Shown one piece after another: positions 1-9,050 of a stretch of 64,000 nt of DNA. Each line of letters starts with the position of its first letter. Positions within the stretch are counted from its first letter, which is position 1. The stretch is from positions 310,001 through 374,000 of the forward strand of contig NZ_JAERRA010000002.1 of the NCBI RefSeq assembly GCF_016735685.1, written 5' to 3'. The position numbers and the translations under genes are program-made. Origin of the DNA: Piscinibacter lacus (GTDB taxonomy: Bacteria; Pseudomonadota; Gammaproteobacteria; Burkholderiales; Burkholderiaceae_C). The notes beneath the pieces are model-generated. The model worked only from the letters and a program-made list of their open reading frames with translations, had not been told where the DNA came from and made no database searches.

Positions 1-339
1 CGCTGGGTCGACACCCCGGCCGAGGCCGGCCAGCCCTGGCGCGTGCGCCTGCGCCAGCCGGGCGAGCCGGGCCGGCGCTTCCCGTCCACCCTGGTCTGGA
101 TCGATGACGCCAGCGGCGAAGTCGTCGCCGCCCGCGACCCGCGCAGCTTCACCGCCGGCGACGTCTTCTGGCAATGGATGCACCCCCTGCACATGGGCGA
201 AGCCTTCGGCCTGCCCGGCCGCGCCCTGGTCGCCGCCGCCGGCCTGCTGCCCCTGCTGCTGGCCTGGACGGGCTGGCGGCGCTGGCGGGACAAGCGGCGG
301 GCGCGAGGGGTGGCGGCGGCGCTCAACGCCCGCCACTGA
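1..339 (+). CDS. PepSY-associated membrane protein, C-terminal end (partial)
   Basis: The frame is open from the first base, so the gene begins before the window; the last 112 codons are visible. They hold the end of a PepSY-like soluble segment (LVWIDDASGEVV, about residues 25-36), then WMHPLHMGEAFG and one hydrophobic helix (about residues 76-92) followed by a basic stretch, WRRWRDKRR. This is how PepSY-associated transmembrane proteins of the PiuB or iron-reductase type usually end. Those proteins sit in the inner membrane and are often linked to iron uptake, but the substrate cannot be read from this fragment. The last 17 bases overlap the 3' end of the convergent DUF4153 gene. The family call rests on one short region. 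Confidence 0.7.
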   Translation, partial: RWVDTPAEAGQPWRVRLRQPGEPGRRFPSTLVWIDDASGEVVAARDPRSFTAGDVFWQWMHPLHMGEAFGLPGRALVAAAGLLPLLLAWTGWRRWRDKRRARGVAAALNARH

Positions 340-2128
340 GCTCGCGCAGGCCCAGGCGCTGGCCGCCGAGGATCAGCTCGCGCCAGCGCGGGGCCTGGAG
401 CTGGACCTCCCCGGCCTGAACCCGGTCCAGCCAGTCGGCGGGCAGCGGCCCTCGGTCGCCGCCGCGCCGCTCCAGCCGGCCCCGGGGACGCCAGGCGCCG
501 TCCTCCGGGTCGAAGCCCCAGGCAACGGCCGGCAGAAGCCGCCCGCCCTGGAAGAGCAGCCACTCCTCCTGGCCGTCGCCGTCCAGGTCGAGGCGCAGGG
601 CCGGGCGGACCGTCGGCTCGCGCAGCCAGCGGCCGCCGCCGTCGTGGTCTCCGGCGACCACCGCCTCGGCGAGGGCCTCCAGCCACTCGGCCTCGGGCTC
701 GGCACCCGCGGGCAGGGGCTGCAGGCGGGCCCGGATCTCGGCCGGGCTGGGTCGGGCGGGGGGCAGGTCCGGCCGGGCGGCGTGGCGCTCGGGCGAGGCC
801 TGGGCAGCCAGGTTGCGGATGGCCTCCGCCTCGGGATGATCCTGCAGGCCGGCCAGGCGGCTGCGGGCGGCCTGGCCGGCCGGGCCCAGGCGGTCCAGAT
901 GCCGCCAGTCGAAGGCCTGGGGGCTGACCCGGCCGTCAAGCAGCCGGCCGACCTGGTGGTCGGCGATGCGCCGGGGCAGGTCGACTGCGGCGGTGGGCAG
1001 CAGCAGGACGGTCACGGTACCCAGTTGGGCCACCCGGGCCAGGGCCGGCCCCAGATGGGGCAGGCCGGGGCCTCGCGCGGCCGCCAGGGCGGCGGCCAGC
1101 GCCGCCAGACCGGCCAACCCGATCGCCAGGGCCACCAGCACGCGGTCGACGCTCCATCCATGCTGGGCCACGCGCAGGCCCAGGGACCCGCCGGCCAGCG
1201 CCACCAGCAGGGGCAGGGTCAGCAAGGCCAGGCGCAGCAGGCGGGCCGGGGGAGGCGGCAGCAGGCCGGGTTGGCGGCCGTCGAGCCAGGCGGCCTGGAC
1301 CAGCAGCAGCAGGCCGCCGCCCAGGCCGAGCAGCAGCAGGCTGGGGTGGCCCAGGGCCAGGAAGCGGTCCTGGCCCTGCCAGGCGATGAGCCCCAGGCTG
1401 CCCAAGACCAGCAGGGCGGCAAAGGGCAGCAGGCGCGACAGCGCGCGGACCAGGGCGGGCGGACGGTCCCAGGCCGCCGAGGGCGGTGGCTCGGCCGCCA
1501 GGCTGAGGGCCAGGGCCGCGCCGGCCAGCGCCGCCAGCAGCTCAGGCAGGCGGCGCGACAGGAGATCCGGCCAGCGCACGCCCAGGGCGGCGGCCAGGCT
1601 CAGCCAGATCCCCGCCAGGCCGAGGAGCAGCGCGGCCATGCCCAGGCCGCGCAGCAGGGCGCCGAGGACCTCGAGCAGCGCCAGGAAGCCGGATGCCGGA
1701 TCGCGCGGACCGTCCGGCAGCCGCCGGCGCAGCCCGGTGGCGGCCCACAAGCCGCCGGCGGTCAGGCCCAGGACCAGCAGAACCATGCCCGGCCACATGA
1801 AATGGGGACCCAGGGGTTGCATGGCAAGCACGGCCGCCAGCAGCGGCAACAGGGTCAGGCCCGCGCCGAGCAGGCGGCGGCGCAGGGGCCGGCGGCGGTC
1901 CTGCAGCATCAGGAGCCAGGGTCCCAGCAGCAGCCCCGTCAGCACCGCCCGGGCCACGCTACCGGGCAGCTCCGCCCGCGTCGCCAGCACCAGGCCCAGA
2001 CCCTGGACGGCGCCGAGCAGTCCCCAGGCCCGGGCCTCGGCGCCGGCAGGCAGCAGGCGACGGCGCAGCGTGCCGCCGGCACGAGGCAGCCAGCGGGATG
2101 AAGTTTCGGGCGCAGGGGATGGGTCCAC
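323..2128 (-). CDS. DUF4153 family polytopic membrane protein
   Basis: A protein of 601 residues with about ten to twelve hydrophobic helices in its first 370 residues. A soluble C-terminal part follows, containing LRLDLDGDGQEEWLLF, an acidic motif resembling a calcium-binding or FG-GAP-like loop. The arrangement matches DUF4153 membrane proteins, whose biochemical role is unknown. I chose the GTG at 2128 (MDPSPAPETSSRW) because the first helix follows soon after it; the frame stays open far upstream, but only as GC-rich antisense to rlhA and aat. No clear ribosome site is visible. It converges on the PepSY gene with a 17-bp overlap and is divergent from rlhA. The start is uncertain; the family call is moderately firm. 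Confidence 0.7.
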   Translation of the reverse strand: MDPSPAPETSSRWLPRAGGTLRRRLLPAGAEARAWGLLGAVQGLGLVLATRAELPGSVARAVLTGLLLGPWLLMLQDRRRPLRRRLLGAGLTLLPLLAAVLAMQPLGPHFMWPGMVLLVLGLTAGGLWAATGLRRRLPDGPRDPASGFLALLEVLGALLRGLGMAALLLGLAGIWLSLAAALGVRWPDLLSRRLPELLAALAGAALALSLAAEPPPSAAWDRPPALVRALSRLLPFAALLVLGSLGLIAWQGQDRFLALGHPSLLLLGLGGGLLLLVQAAWLDGRQPGLLPPPPARLLRLALLTLPLLVALAGGSLGLRVAQHGWSVDRVLVALAIGLAGLAALAAALAAARGPGLPHLGPALARVAQLGTVTVLLLPTAAVDLPRRIADHQVGRLLDGRVSPQAFDWRHLDRLGPAGQAARSRLAGLQDHPEAEAIRNLAAQASPERHAARPDLPPARPSPAEIRARLQPLPAGAEPEAEWLEALAEAVVAGDHDGGGRWLREPTVRPALRLDLDGDGQEEWLLFQGGRLLPAVAWGFDPEDGAWRPRGRLERRGGDRGPLPADWLDRVQAGEVQLQAPRWRELILGGQRLGLRELSGGR

Positions 2129-2266
2129 GATCGGCCGCTCGGTGGAAGACGGAGGCGCCCAGCACAGCCCAAGGCTGCGACGCCCCAGGCGACGGAGTCC
2201 GCAGGGTAGGCGCGCAGGGCCGCGCGGCACCCGGGATTTGCTCCGCATGGGCGGGAAGGTCACTCC

Positions 2267-2272
2267 TAAACT
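2267..2272 (+). promoter_or_regulatory. Possible -10 element (TAAACT) of rlhA
   Basis: TAAACT lies 33 bases before the rlhA start, in the 177-bp gap between the divergent DUF4153 and rlhA genes. It fits the TANNNT pattern, but no good -35 box is visible at normal spacing, so this is a weak assignment. Confidence 0.3.
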
Positions 2273-2305
2273 CCAGCATCGCGCCGCCGCTGCACCGCCC
2301 CCGCC

Positions 2306-4357
2306 ATGCCCCTCCGCCCCGACCTCGAACTGCTCGCCCCGGCGCGCGATGCCGACATCGGCATCGAGGCCGTGAACCATGGGGCCGATGCGGTCTACAT
2401 CGGCGGGCCGGCCTTCGGAGCGCGGGACAAGGCGGGCAATGCGATGGCCGACATCGCGCGGCTGTGCGCGCATGCGCAGCGCTACGGCAGCCGGATCTTC
2501 CTGACGATCAACACCATCTTGCGCGACGACGAGCTGGAGGCCGCGCGGCGCATGGTCTGGCAGGCCTGGGATGCGGGGGTGGATGCGCTGATCGTGCAGG
2601 ACATGGGCCTGCTGGAGCTGGACCTGCCGCCCATCCAGTTGCATGCCAGCACGCAGTGCGACATCCGCACCCCGGAGAAGGCGCGCTTCCTGCAGGACGC
2701 CGGCTTCTCGCAACTGGTGCTGGCACGCGAGCTGACGCTGCCGCAGATCGCCGCCTGCGCCCAGGCGCTGGACCATGCGGCGGTGGAGTTCTTCGTGCAC
2801 GGCGCGCTCTGCGTGGCCTACAGCGGCCAGTGCTTCATCAGCCATGCCCACACCGGGCGCAGCGCCAACCGCGGCAATTGCTCGCAGGAATGCCGCCTGC
2901 CCTACACGGTGACGGATGCGGCCGGCGGCATCGTCGCGCACGACAAGCATGTGCTTTCGCTCAAGGACAACGACCAGTCGGCCAACCTGGCGGCGCTGGT
3001 GGATGCCGGCGTGCGCAGCTTCAAGATCGAGGGCCGCTACAAGGACCTGGGCTATGTGAAGAACCTGACGGCGCACTACCGGCAGCTCATCGATGCACTG
3101 CTGGAAGAACGCGGCGGCGCGCTCAAGCGCGCGTCCTCCGGCCGCTGCCGCTTCAGCTTCACGCCCGACCCGCAGCGCAACTTCAACCGGGGTTCGACGG
3201 ACTACTTCGCCACCGGCCGCAAGATCGACATCGGCGCCTTCGACACGCCCAAGCATGCCGGCCTGCCGCTGGGCGAGGTGCTGGCCGTGGGCGCCGAGGC
3301 CTTCGACGTGGCCCTGGACCCTGACGCGGCCCTGAGCAATGGCGACGGCCTGAGCTATTTCGATTTGCAGACCGAGCTGGTCGGCCTGCCGGTGAACCGC
3401 GCCGAGCGCCTGACGGCCGAGGCCGCGCCGGCCGACGGCAAGCGCCGCGCGGCGGCCCTGGGCGAGCCGGGCGCGAACCGCTGGCGGGTCTGGCCGCCGC
3501 AGCCCTGCGCCGACTTCAAGGACCTGCGCGCCGGCACCGCCCTGCACCGCAACCGCGACCGCGCCTGGGACCGGCTGCTGGACAAGCCCTCGGCCGAGCG
3601 CCGCATCGCCCTGGACCTGGCCCTGGGCTGGGATGCCGCCGGCCTGAGCCTGGCCCTGCGGGACGAGGACGGCCACGAAGCCCGCGTGCGTCTGGACGGC
3701 GCCCTGCCGCGCGCCGAGCAAGCGGCCCAGGCCGAGGCCACGCTGCGCCAGCAGCTCGGCAAGCTGGGCGGCACGATCTTCAGCCTGCGGCACCTGAGCC
3801 TGCCGCGCGGCGGCACCCTGCCCTTTGTGCCGGCCAGCGCGCTCAACGGCCTGCGGCGCGAGGGCGTGGTGGCGCTGGAAGCCGCCCGCGCCGCCGCCTT
3901 CCGCCGGCTGGAACGGGCCGCGCCGGTCGAGCCGCCCGCGCCCTACCCCGGCGAGCACCTGAGCTATCTGGCCAATGTGCACAACCACAAGGCGCGCGAC
4001 TTCTACGCCCGCCACGGCGTGCAGATCATCGAGGCGGCCTACGAAAGCCACACCGAGCCGGGCGAGGTCAGCCTGATGATCACCAAGCACTGCGTGCGCT
4101 TCTCGCTGAGCCTGTGCCCCAAGCAGGCCAAGGGCGTGACCGGCGTGCAGGGCCAGGTGAAGGCCGAGCCGCTGCAGATCCGCCACGGCGACGAGCTGAT
4201 GACCCTGCGCTTCGACTGCAAGCCCTGCGAGATGCATGTGGTGGGCCGCATGAAGCCGCAGGTGATGGCGGCGCAGCAGCGCGAGATCCAGGCCAGCGAG
4301 GCGGCCGGCACGCCGATCCGCTTCTACCGCCAGCGGCCGCAGCCGGCCTCGGCCTGA
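2306..4357 (+). CDS. rlhA: 23S rRNA 5-hydroxycytidine C2501 synthase RlhA (U32 peptidase family)
   Basis: A 683-residue protein that closely follows E. coli RlhA (YdcP, 653 residues) along its whole length as recalled: HGADAVYIGGP near residue 25, QLHASTQCDIRT near 111, then the U32 signature HGALCVAYSGQC at 166-176. C169, C176, C192 and C196 form the conserved cysteine cluster. A second cysteine pair (C638, C641 in FDCKPCEMHV) lies near the C-terminus. RlhA hydroxylates C2501 of 23S rRNA; the shorter tRNA-acting relative TrhP lacks this length. The gene heads a likely operon: aat begins 9 bases after its stop. The first ATG after the divergent promoter gap was taken as start, with no strong ribosome site. 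Confidence 0.93.
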   Translation: MPLRPDLELLAPARDADIGIEAVNHGADAVYIGGPAFGARDKAGNAMADIARLCAHAQRYGSRIFLTINTILRDDELEAARRMVWQAWDAGVDALIVQDMGLLELDLPPIQLHASTQCDIRTPEKARFLQDAGFSQLVLARELTLPQIAACAQALDHAAVEFFVHGALCVAYSGQCFISHAHTGRSANRGNCSQECRLPYTVTDAAGGIVAHDKHVLSLKDNDQSANLAALVDAGVRSFKIEGRYKDLGYVKNLTAHYRQLIDALLEERGGALKRASSGRCRFSFTPDPQRNFNRGSTDYFATGRKIDIGAFDTPKHAGLPLGEVLAVGAEAFDVALDPDAALSNGDGLSYFDLQTELVGLPVNRAERLTAEAAPADGKRRAAALGEPGANRWRVWPPQPCADFKDLRAGTALHRNRDRAWDRLLDKPSAERRIALDLALGWDAAGLSLALRDEDGHEARVRLDGALPRAEQAAQAEATLRQQLGKLGGTIFSLRHLSLPRGGTLPFVPASALNGLRREGVVALEAARAAAFRRLERAAPVEPPAPYPGEHLSYLANVHNHKARDFYARHGVQIIEAAYESHTEPGEVSLMITKHCVRFSLSLCPKQAKGVTGVQGQVKAEPLQIRHGDELMTLRFDCKPCEMHVVGRMKPQVMAAQQREIQASEAAGTPIRFYRQRPQPASA

Positions 4358-4366
4358 TCGGCGGCC

Positions 4367-5185
4367 GTGATCCCCTGGCTCGACGACTCGCCGCTGGGCG
4401 AGCTGGCCTTCCCCCCGACCGAGCTGGCCCTGGGCCCTGACAGCCCGGCGCCCGGCCTGCTGTGCGCGGGCGGCCGGCTGAGCCCGACGCGGCTGGAGGC
4501 GGCCTACCGCCGCGGCATCTTCCCCTGGTTCAGCCCCGGCCAGCCGCCGCTGTGGTGGAGCCCCGACCCGCGCATGGTGCTGCGGGTGGAGGACTTCCGG
4601 CTCTCGCATTCCCTGCGCAAGACGATCCGCCGCTTCCTGGCCGATCCGCGCTGCGAACTGCGTTTCGACCATGACTTCGGCGCCGTCATCACCGCCTGCG
4701 CCGGCATGCCGCGCGCCGGCCAGCAGGGCACCTGGATCGTGCCCAGCCTGCGCCGCGCCTACCTGGACTGGCACCGCCAGGGCCGCGTGCACAGCGTCGA
4801 GACCTGGATCGACGGCGAGCTGGCCGGCGGCCTCTACTGCGTCGGCCTGGGGCGCATGGTGTTTGGCGAATCGATGTTCGCGCGGCGCAGCGATGCCTCG
4901 AAGATCGCGCTGGCCGCGCTGGTGGCCTTCTGCCGCGCAACGGGCCGGCCGCTGATCGACTGCCAGCAGAACACCCGGCACCTGGCCTCGCTGGGCGCGC
5001 GGGAATGGACGCGGGCGGCCTTCGAATCGCATCTGCGCGAGCTGGTGGGGCCGGCGCCGGACAAGGCCCCGGCCCGCGGGGCCGCCGAGGCCTGGGCCTA
5101 TGATCCGGCGCACTGGGCGAGCCTGGGCCTTGCGGCCCCGGACGCCGCGTCGAGCCCCCCCGCCGCACCGCCAAGCCTGCCGTGA
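4367..5185 (+). CDS. aat: Leucyl/phenylalanyl-tRNA--protein transferase
   Basis: 272 residues. The enzyme moves Leu or Phe from tRNA onto proteins with N-terminal Lys or Arg, making an N-degron for ClpS/ClpAP. Family signatures are RRGIFPWFS (residues 48-56), [10 protein letters not shown] (63-72), GTWIVPSL near 125 and [18 protein letters not shown] near 155-172. The start is GTG at 4367, directly before the conserved IPWLD. It lies 9 bases behind rlhA, and its TGA overlaps the GTG start of bpt (GTGA), so the two transferases are probably translationally coupled. The tail after about residue 230 is low-complexity Ala/Pro sequence. Confidence 0.95.
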   Translation: MIPWLDDSPLGELAFPPTELALGPDSPAPGLLCAGGRLSPTRLEAAYRRGIFPWFSPGQPPLWWSPDPRMVLRVEDFRLSHSLRKTIRRFLADPRCELRFDHDFGAVITACAGMPRAGQQGTWIVPSLRRAYLDWHRQGRVHSVETWIDGELAGGLYCVGLGRMVFGESMFARRSDASKIALAALVAFCRATGRPLIDCQQNTRHLASLGAREWTRAAFESHLRELVGPAPDKAPARGAAEAWAYDPAHWASLGLAAPDAASSPPAAPPSLP

Positions 5186-5934
5186 CCTATCCGAAAGAGC
5201 TGCCCCTCGCGTCGCTCCAGTTCTACGCGACGGCGCCCTATCCGTGCAGCTACCTGCCGGGTCGGCAGGCGCGCTCGCAGGTGGCCACGCCCAGCCACCT
5301 GATCCATGCGGATGCCTATTCGGGCCTGGTGGCCAATGGCTTCCGGCGCAGCGGCATGTTCACTTACCGGCCCTATTGCGATGGCTGCCAGGCCTGCCTG
5401 CCGCTGCGCATTCCGGTGGCGGATTTCCAGCCCGCGCGCAGCCAGCGCCGCGCCTGGAAGCAGCATGCCGGGCTGGAGGCGCGGGTGCTGCGCCTGTGCT
5501 TCGTGCCCGAGCACTACCAGCTCTACTTGCGCTACCAGGCCGGCCGCCATGCCGGCGGCGGCATGGACCATGACTCGGTCGACCAGTACACCCAGTTCCT
5601 CTTGCAGAGCCGGGTGAACTCGCGCCTGGTCGAGTTCCGAGAAGCGGCCGCGGCCGATGGCACGCCGGGCGCGCTGAAGATGGTCTCCATCCTCGACGTG
5701 CTGAGCGATGGCCTGTCGGCCGTCTACACCTTCTACGCGCCCGAGCCCGAGGCCAGCTACGGCACCTACAACGTGCTGTGGCAGATCGCGCAGACGCGCA
5801 AGCTCGGACTGCCCTACCTCTACTTGGGCTACTGGATCGGGCAGAGCCCGAAGATGGCCTACAAGGCGCGCTTCCGCCCGCACGAGCTGCTGCGCGAGGG
5901 CCAGTGGCAGCGCGGCGACGAGGGCCCGGCCTGA
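5182..5934 (+). CDS. bpt: Aspartate/glutamate leucyltransferase (bacterial ATE1-like protein)
   Basis: 250 residues. Bpt transfers Leu from tRNA to N-terminal Asp or Glu, the second arm of the bacterial N-end rule. The ATE N-domain is seen as [15 protein letters not shown] (about 20-34) and the cysteine-rich [10 protein letters not shown] (C66, C69, C72); the ATE C-domain ends with [18 protein letters not shown]. It starts with GTG inside the aat stop codon (4-base overlap), so aat-bpt is a coupled pair that covers both classes of destabilising residue. It is last in the rlhA-aat-bpt run and converges on the adhesin-like gene. Length and motifs are normal for the family. Confidence 0.95.
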   Translation: MTYPKELPLASLQFYATAPYPCSYLPGRQARSQVATPSHLIHADAYSGLVANGFRRSGMFTYRPYCDGCQACLPLRIPVADFQPARSQRRAWKQHAGLEARVLRLCFVPEHYQLYLRYQAGRHAGGGMDHDSVDQYTQFLLQSRVNSRLVEFREAAAADGTPGALKMVSILDVLSDGLSAVYTFYAPEPEASYGTYNVLWQIAQTRKLGLPYLYLGYWIGQSPKMAYKARFRPHELLREGQWQRGDEGPA

Positions 5935-5968
5935 GCGGTCGCGCCCCGGGCCGGGCTGCCCGCCGGCC

Positions 5969-6379
5969 TCACTTCGCGGCTGCGGGCGGCTTGCACAGCT
6001 CCTGGGCCAAGGCGTCTTTGACGGTGCCGCTGGCGACCGCCTCCCAGGCCGGCTCGTCCAGCTTGTAGCTGGCGACCAACTCGCCCGCGGCCATGGCGCC
6101 GGCATGGAAGCGGGTCTCGACTTCGCGCACCTTGGGGCCTTCGCACTGGAACTGGAACTGGGTGCGGACCGAGTTGAAGCTCTTGCCTTCGTAGGTTCGC
6201 GGCTTCTTGGAATCGACCAGGGTCCAGATCGACACCGCATCCTTGGCCTTCTCCAACGCGTCGAAGTCGGCATAGAAAGTGACTTGCTCGTTGCCGCCAA
6301 GCTCGGTCCAGGCGGCCTGGGCGGGCAGGATGGAGGCGATCAGGGCCAGGGCGGCGAGGGCGGGCCGGAGGAAGGTCAT
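5969..6379 (-). CDS. Secreted surface-adhesin E-like protein
   Basis: 136 residues beginning with a clean signal peptide (MTFLRPALAALALIA, cleavage probably after AQA near residue 22). The mature part has W-T-E-L, FYADFDALEK, VSIWTLVDSKKP, the F-Q-F-Q-C cysteine and a second cysteine near the end (ELCK), which may form a disulfide. This pattern matches the surface-adhesin protein E family, named for Haemophilus protein E, but most members in environmental betaproteobacteria have no known ligand. A good ribosome site (AAGGAA) lies about 7 bases before the ATG. It is transcribed alone, divergent from the RlmN-like gene. An adhesin role here is only a family name, not shown. Confidence 0.75.
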   Translation of the reverse strand: MTFLRPALAALALIASILPAQAAWTELGGNEQVTFYADFDALEKAKDAVSIWTLVDSKKPRTYEGKSFNSVRTQFQFQCEGPKVREVETRFHAGAMAAGELVASYKLDEPAWEAVASGTVKDALAQELCKPPAAAK

Positions 6380-6499
6380 GCTGGTTCCTTGAACGGCCGG
6401 GCCGCAGGAGGGTGGTGTGAGGGCCAGGATGATCGCCGATCGCCCCGCGGCCGGTCAGCCTGGGGCTGTCACCCGCTTGTGCTGAACGGGGCAACGACA

Positions 6500-7582
6500 A
6501 TGCGGCGCCCACACGCCCCCCCGCCCATGCCGATTGCCACCCTGGAGCAGCAACTGCACACGCTTGGCGCAGCCCCCGTGCATGCCGCCCGCGTGCTGCG
6601 GCTGTGGAGCCGCGGCCAGCGCCTGGATGCCGGCGGCCGGCGGGCGCGCTTTCCCGAGCGTCTGGCGGCCGCGCTGCCGGCGCTGCAAGCCCAACTCGAC
6701 GGGCTGCTGCGGCGCGTGTCGGCCCACCCGGCCGGCGACGGCAGCGAGCGCTGGCTGATGGCCCTGGCCGACGGCCAGACGGTGGAGACGGTGCGCCTGC
6801 CCGACGAGGGCCTGTGCGTGTCCAGCCAGGTCGGCTGCGCGGTGGGCTGCGGCTTCTGCATGACCGGGCGCGAGGGCCTCAAACGCCAGCTCGACAGCCT
6901 GGAGATCGTCGCCCAGGTGGCCGCCGCCCGCGCGGCCGGGCCAGTGCGCAAGCTGGTCTTCATGGGCATGGGCGAGCCGGCCCACAACCTGGAGGCGGTG
7001 CTGGAGGCGCTGCACCTGCTGGGCACCCACGGCGGCCTGGGCCACAAGCAGATGACCTTCTCCACGGTGGGCGACCTGCGGGCTTTCGAGGCCCTGGGCC
7101 GCTCGGCGGTGAAGCCGACCCTGGCCGTCTCCCTGCACAGCACCGACCCGGCGCGCCGCGCCGCGCTGCTGCCGCGCGCGCCGCGGCTCAGCCCGCAGGA
7201 GCTGGTCGAGGCCGCCGAGGCCTACAGCCAGGCCAGCGCCCATCCCTGGATGGCGCAGTGGACGCTGCTGGAGGGTGTGAACGATGGCGAGGACGAGGTG
7301 GAGGGCCTCATCACCCTGCTGCGCGGCAAGCGGGTGATGCTCAACCTCATCCCCTGGAACACCGTGCCCGAGCTGGCCTTCCGCCGCCCGGCCCGCGCCC
7401 GGGCCGAGGCCCTGGCGGCGGCCCTGGGCCGGCACGGCATCCTGGTCAAGCTGCGCGATTCGGCCGGGCAGGATGTGGACGCGGGCTGCGGCCAGCTCCG
7501 CGCCCGCCAGGCTCAGGGCCTGAACCCGGTCCGCTTCAGCGGATCGGCACGCCCGTTGCCGCCTGCAGCTCCTCGCGGCTGA
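6500..7582 (+). CDS. RlmN-family radical SAM RNA methyltransferase
   Basis: 360 residues with the RlmN/Cfr core. The radical SAM triad CAVGCGFC supplies C113, C117 and C120; the preceding CVSSQ gives C106 and the late CGQL gives C330, matching the two mechanistic cysteines of Rlm[18 protein letters not shown] and NLIPWN are also typical. RlmN methylates C2 of A2503 in 23S rRNA and A37 of some tRNAs. The gene is not in the usual rlmN neighbourhood (ndk/ispG/hisS), and the N-terminal domain is short and divergent, so it may be a second paralog. Nothing points to the resistance enzyme Cfr. ATG 6500 or ATG 6527 could be the start. The last 47 bases overlap convergent scoB. Confidence 0.8.
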   Translation: MRRPHAPPPMPIATLEQQLHTLGAAPVHAARVLRLWSRGQRLDAGGRRARFPERLAAALPALQAQLDGLLRRVSAHPAGDGSERWLMALADGQTVETVRLPDEGLCVSSQVGCAVGCGFCMTGREGLKRQLDSLEIVAQVAAARAAGPVRKLVFMGMGEPAHNLEAVLEALHLLGTHGGLGHKQMTFSTVGDLRAFEALGRSAVKPTLAVSLHSTDPARRAALLPRAPRLSPQELVEAAEAYSQASAHPWMAQWTLLEGVNDGEDEVEGLITLLRGKRVMLNLIPWNTVPELAFRRPARARAEALAAALGRHGILVKLRDSAGQDVDAGCGQLRARQAQGLNPVRFSGSARPLPPAAPRG

Positions 7583-8174
7583 CGCCTTCGGCCAGCTCGA
7601 CGAGCTTCAGGCCCTCGGGGGTCACGTCGAGCACGGCGAGGTCGGTGATGATGCGGTCGACCACGCCCACGCCGGTCAGCGGCAGGGTGCACTGGGGCAG
7701 CAGCTTCAGGTCGGTCGTGCCGTCGCGCTTCTTGGCGACATGCTCCATCAGCACGATGACACGGCCGACGCCGGCCACCAGGTCCATGGCGCCGCCCATG
7801 CCCTTGACCATCTTGCCGGGGATCATCCAGTTGGCCAGGTCGCCGTGTTCGCTGACCTGCATGGCGCCCAGGATGCTGAGGTTGATCTTGCCGCCGCGGA
7901 TCATCGCGAAGCTGTCGTGGCTGCCGAAGATGGCCGAGCCGGGCAGCGTGGTCACGGTCTGCTTGCCGGCGTTGATCAGGTCGGCGTCGACCTCGTCCTC
8001 GGTCGGGAAGGGGCCGATGCCGAGCATGCCGTTCTCGCTTTGCAGCCAGACCTCGATGTCCGATCGGACATGGTTGGCCACCAGGGTGGGCAGGCCGATG
8101 CCGAGGTTCACATAGAAGCCGTCCTGCAGCTCCTGGGCCGCGCGGGCGGCCATCTGGTCGTGGGTCCAGGCCAT
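7536..8174 (-). CDS. scoB: 3-oxoacid CoA-transferase subunit B
   Basis: 212 residues forming the beta subunit of a class I CoA-transferase. The catalytic glutamate is E47 in the SENGMLG motif; NLGIGLPT (23-30) and GGAMDLVAG are further signatures. With ScoA it moves CoA between succinyl-CoA and acetoacetate or a similar 3-oxoacid. AGGAGAA lies 6 bases before the ATG. It is the second gene of scoA-scoB, 29 bases after scoA. Its stop codon sits between arms GGTCCGCT and AGCGGATC (positions 7527-7544), a short hairpin that also lies inside the end of the convergent RlmN-like gene. The exact 3-oxoacid (acetoacetate or 3-oxoadipate) cannot be fixed; acetoacetate is favoured by the sequence type. 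Confidence 0.92.
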   Translation of the reverse strand: MAWTHDQMAARAAQELQDGFYVNLGIGLPTLVANHVRSDIEVWLQSENGMLGIGPFPTEDEVDADLINAGKQTVTTLPGSAIFGSHDSFAMIRGGKINLSILGAMQVSEHGDLANWMIPGKMVKGMGGAMDLVAGVGRVIVLMEHVAKKRDGTTDLKLLPQCTLPLTGVGVVDRIITDLAVLDVTPEGLKLVELAEGVSREELQAATGVPIR

Positions 8175-8203
8175 GAGGGGTTCTCCTGTTCGCGGGGTGG
8201 GGC

Positions 8204-8914
8204 TCAGAGGGCCGTCGGGCGTTCGGTGACGGTGCGCTTCTCGATGCGCTTCTCCGGATGCGGGTTGTGCACGATGCGGTGCACATAGATGCCGGGCAGG
8301 TGGATCTCGTCCGGCCCGAGCTCGCCGACCTCGACCAGGTGCTCGACCTCGACCACGCAGACCTTGCCGGCCATGGCCGCTGCCGGGTTGAAGTTGCGCG
8401 CCGTCAGGCGGAAACGCAGGTTGCCGGACTTGTCGGCCATGTGGGCCTTGACCAGGGCCAGCTCGGGGCGCAGCGCGCGCTCCATCAAGTAGAGCTCGCC
8501 GTCGAACTCGCGCGTCTCCTTGCCCTCGGCCACCAGGGTGCCGACGCCCGTCTTGGTGAAGAAGGCGGGGATGCCGGCGCCGCCGGCGCGCAGCTTCTCG
8601 GCCAGGGTGCCCTGGGGGGTGAACTCCAGTTCCAGCTCGCCGGCCAGGTACTGGCGCTCGAACTCCTTGTTCTCGCCCACATAGCTGGAGATCATCTTCT
8701 TGATCTGCCGCGTCTCCAGCAGCTTGCCCAGGCCGAAGCCGTCGACGCCGGCATTGTTGGAGATGACCGTCAGGTCCTTGACGCCGCTGGCTTGCAGGGC
8801 ATCGATCAGGGCCTCGGGAATGCCGCAGAGGCCGAAGCCGCCGACGGCGAGCAACTGGCCGTCGCGGACGAGACCGTCCAGCGCCGCGGCGGCATGGGGA
8901 TAGAGCTTGTTCAT
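8204..8914 (-). CDS. scoA: 3-oxoacid CoA-transferase subunit A
   Basis: 236 residues, the alpha subunit partner of Sco[11 protein letters not shown] (25-34), [11 protein letters not shown] and [15 protein letters not shown] are characteristic of succinyl-CoA:3-ketoacid CoA-transferase alpha chains. An AGAGG ribosome site lies about 6 bases before the ATG. It is first in the two-gene unit and diverges from a PAS-LuxR regulator across a 136-bp gap that carries an inverted repeat. The pair probably handles acetoacetate from ketone bodies, leucine breakdown or stored polyhydroxybutyrate; the window also contains bktB, but not nearby. Confidence 0.92.
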   Translation of the reverse strand: MNKLYPHAAAALDGLVRDGQLLAVGGFGLCGIPEALIDALQASGVKDLTVISNNAGVDGFGLGKLLETRQIKKMISSYVGENKEFERQYLAGELELEFTPQGTLAEKLRAGGAGIPAFFTKTGVGTLVAEGKETREFDGELYLMERALRPELALVKAHMADKSGNLRFRLTARNFNPAAAMAGKVCVVEVEHLVEVGELGPDEIHLPGIYVHRIVHNPHPEKRIEKRTVTERPTAL

Positions 8915-8994
8915 GCGGGCCTCTTCGGGTGGGAGGGGCGTGCGGAAGGGAGGAAGGCGGGGCGCGGCATCGCGCCGGCCTTGTCAGTTTGATG

Positions 8995-9008
8995 CGTAGC
9001 GGCCTACG
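8995..9008. promoter_or_regulatory. Inverted repeat in the scoA / PAS-LuxR divergent region
   Basis: CGTAG at 8995-8999 and CTACG at 9004-9008 form an inverted repeat with a 4-base spacer; TACGTA at 9005-9010 is itself a palindrome. It lies 43 bases before the PAS-LuxR start and 81 bases before scoA. A regulator dimer could bind here and serve both promoters. This is a short repeat, so chance cannot be excluded. Confidence 0.35.
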
Positions 9009-9050
9009 TAAGATCGCCTAAGGCAAACCCCAGGGTGCCGCCCGCCGACC

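Noticed and set aside
323..5113. A 1596-codon open frame on the minus strand
   Set aside because: Only the part below 2128 looks like protein (DUF4153); the rest is antisense to rlhA and aat and is open because of GC-rich third positions.
6500..7582. Cfr-type antibiotic resistance methyltransferase
   Set aside because: Sequence around the cysteines is RlmN-like, the gene matches its surroundings in composition, and no mobile element is near.
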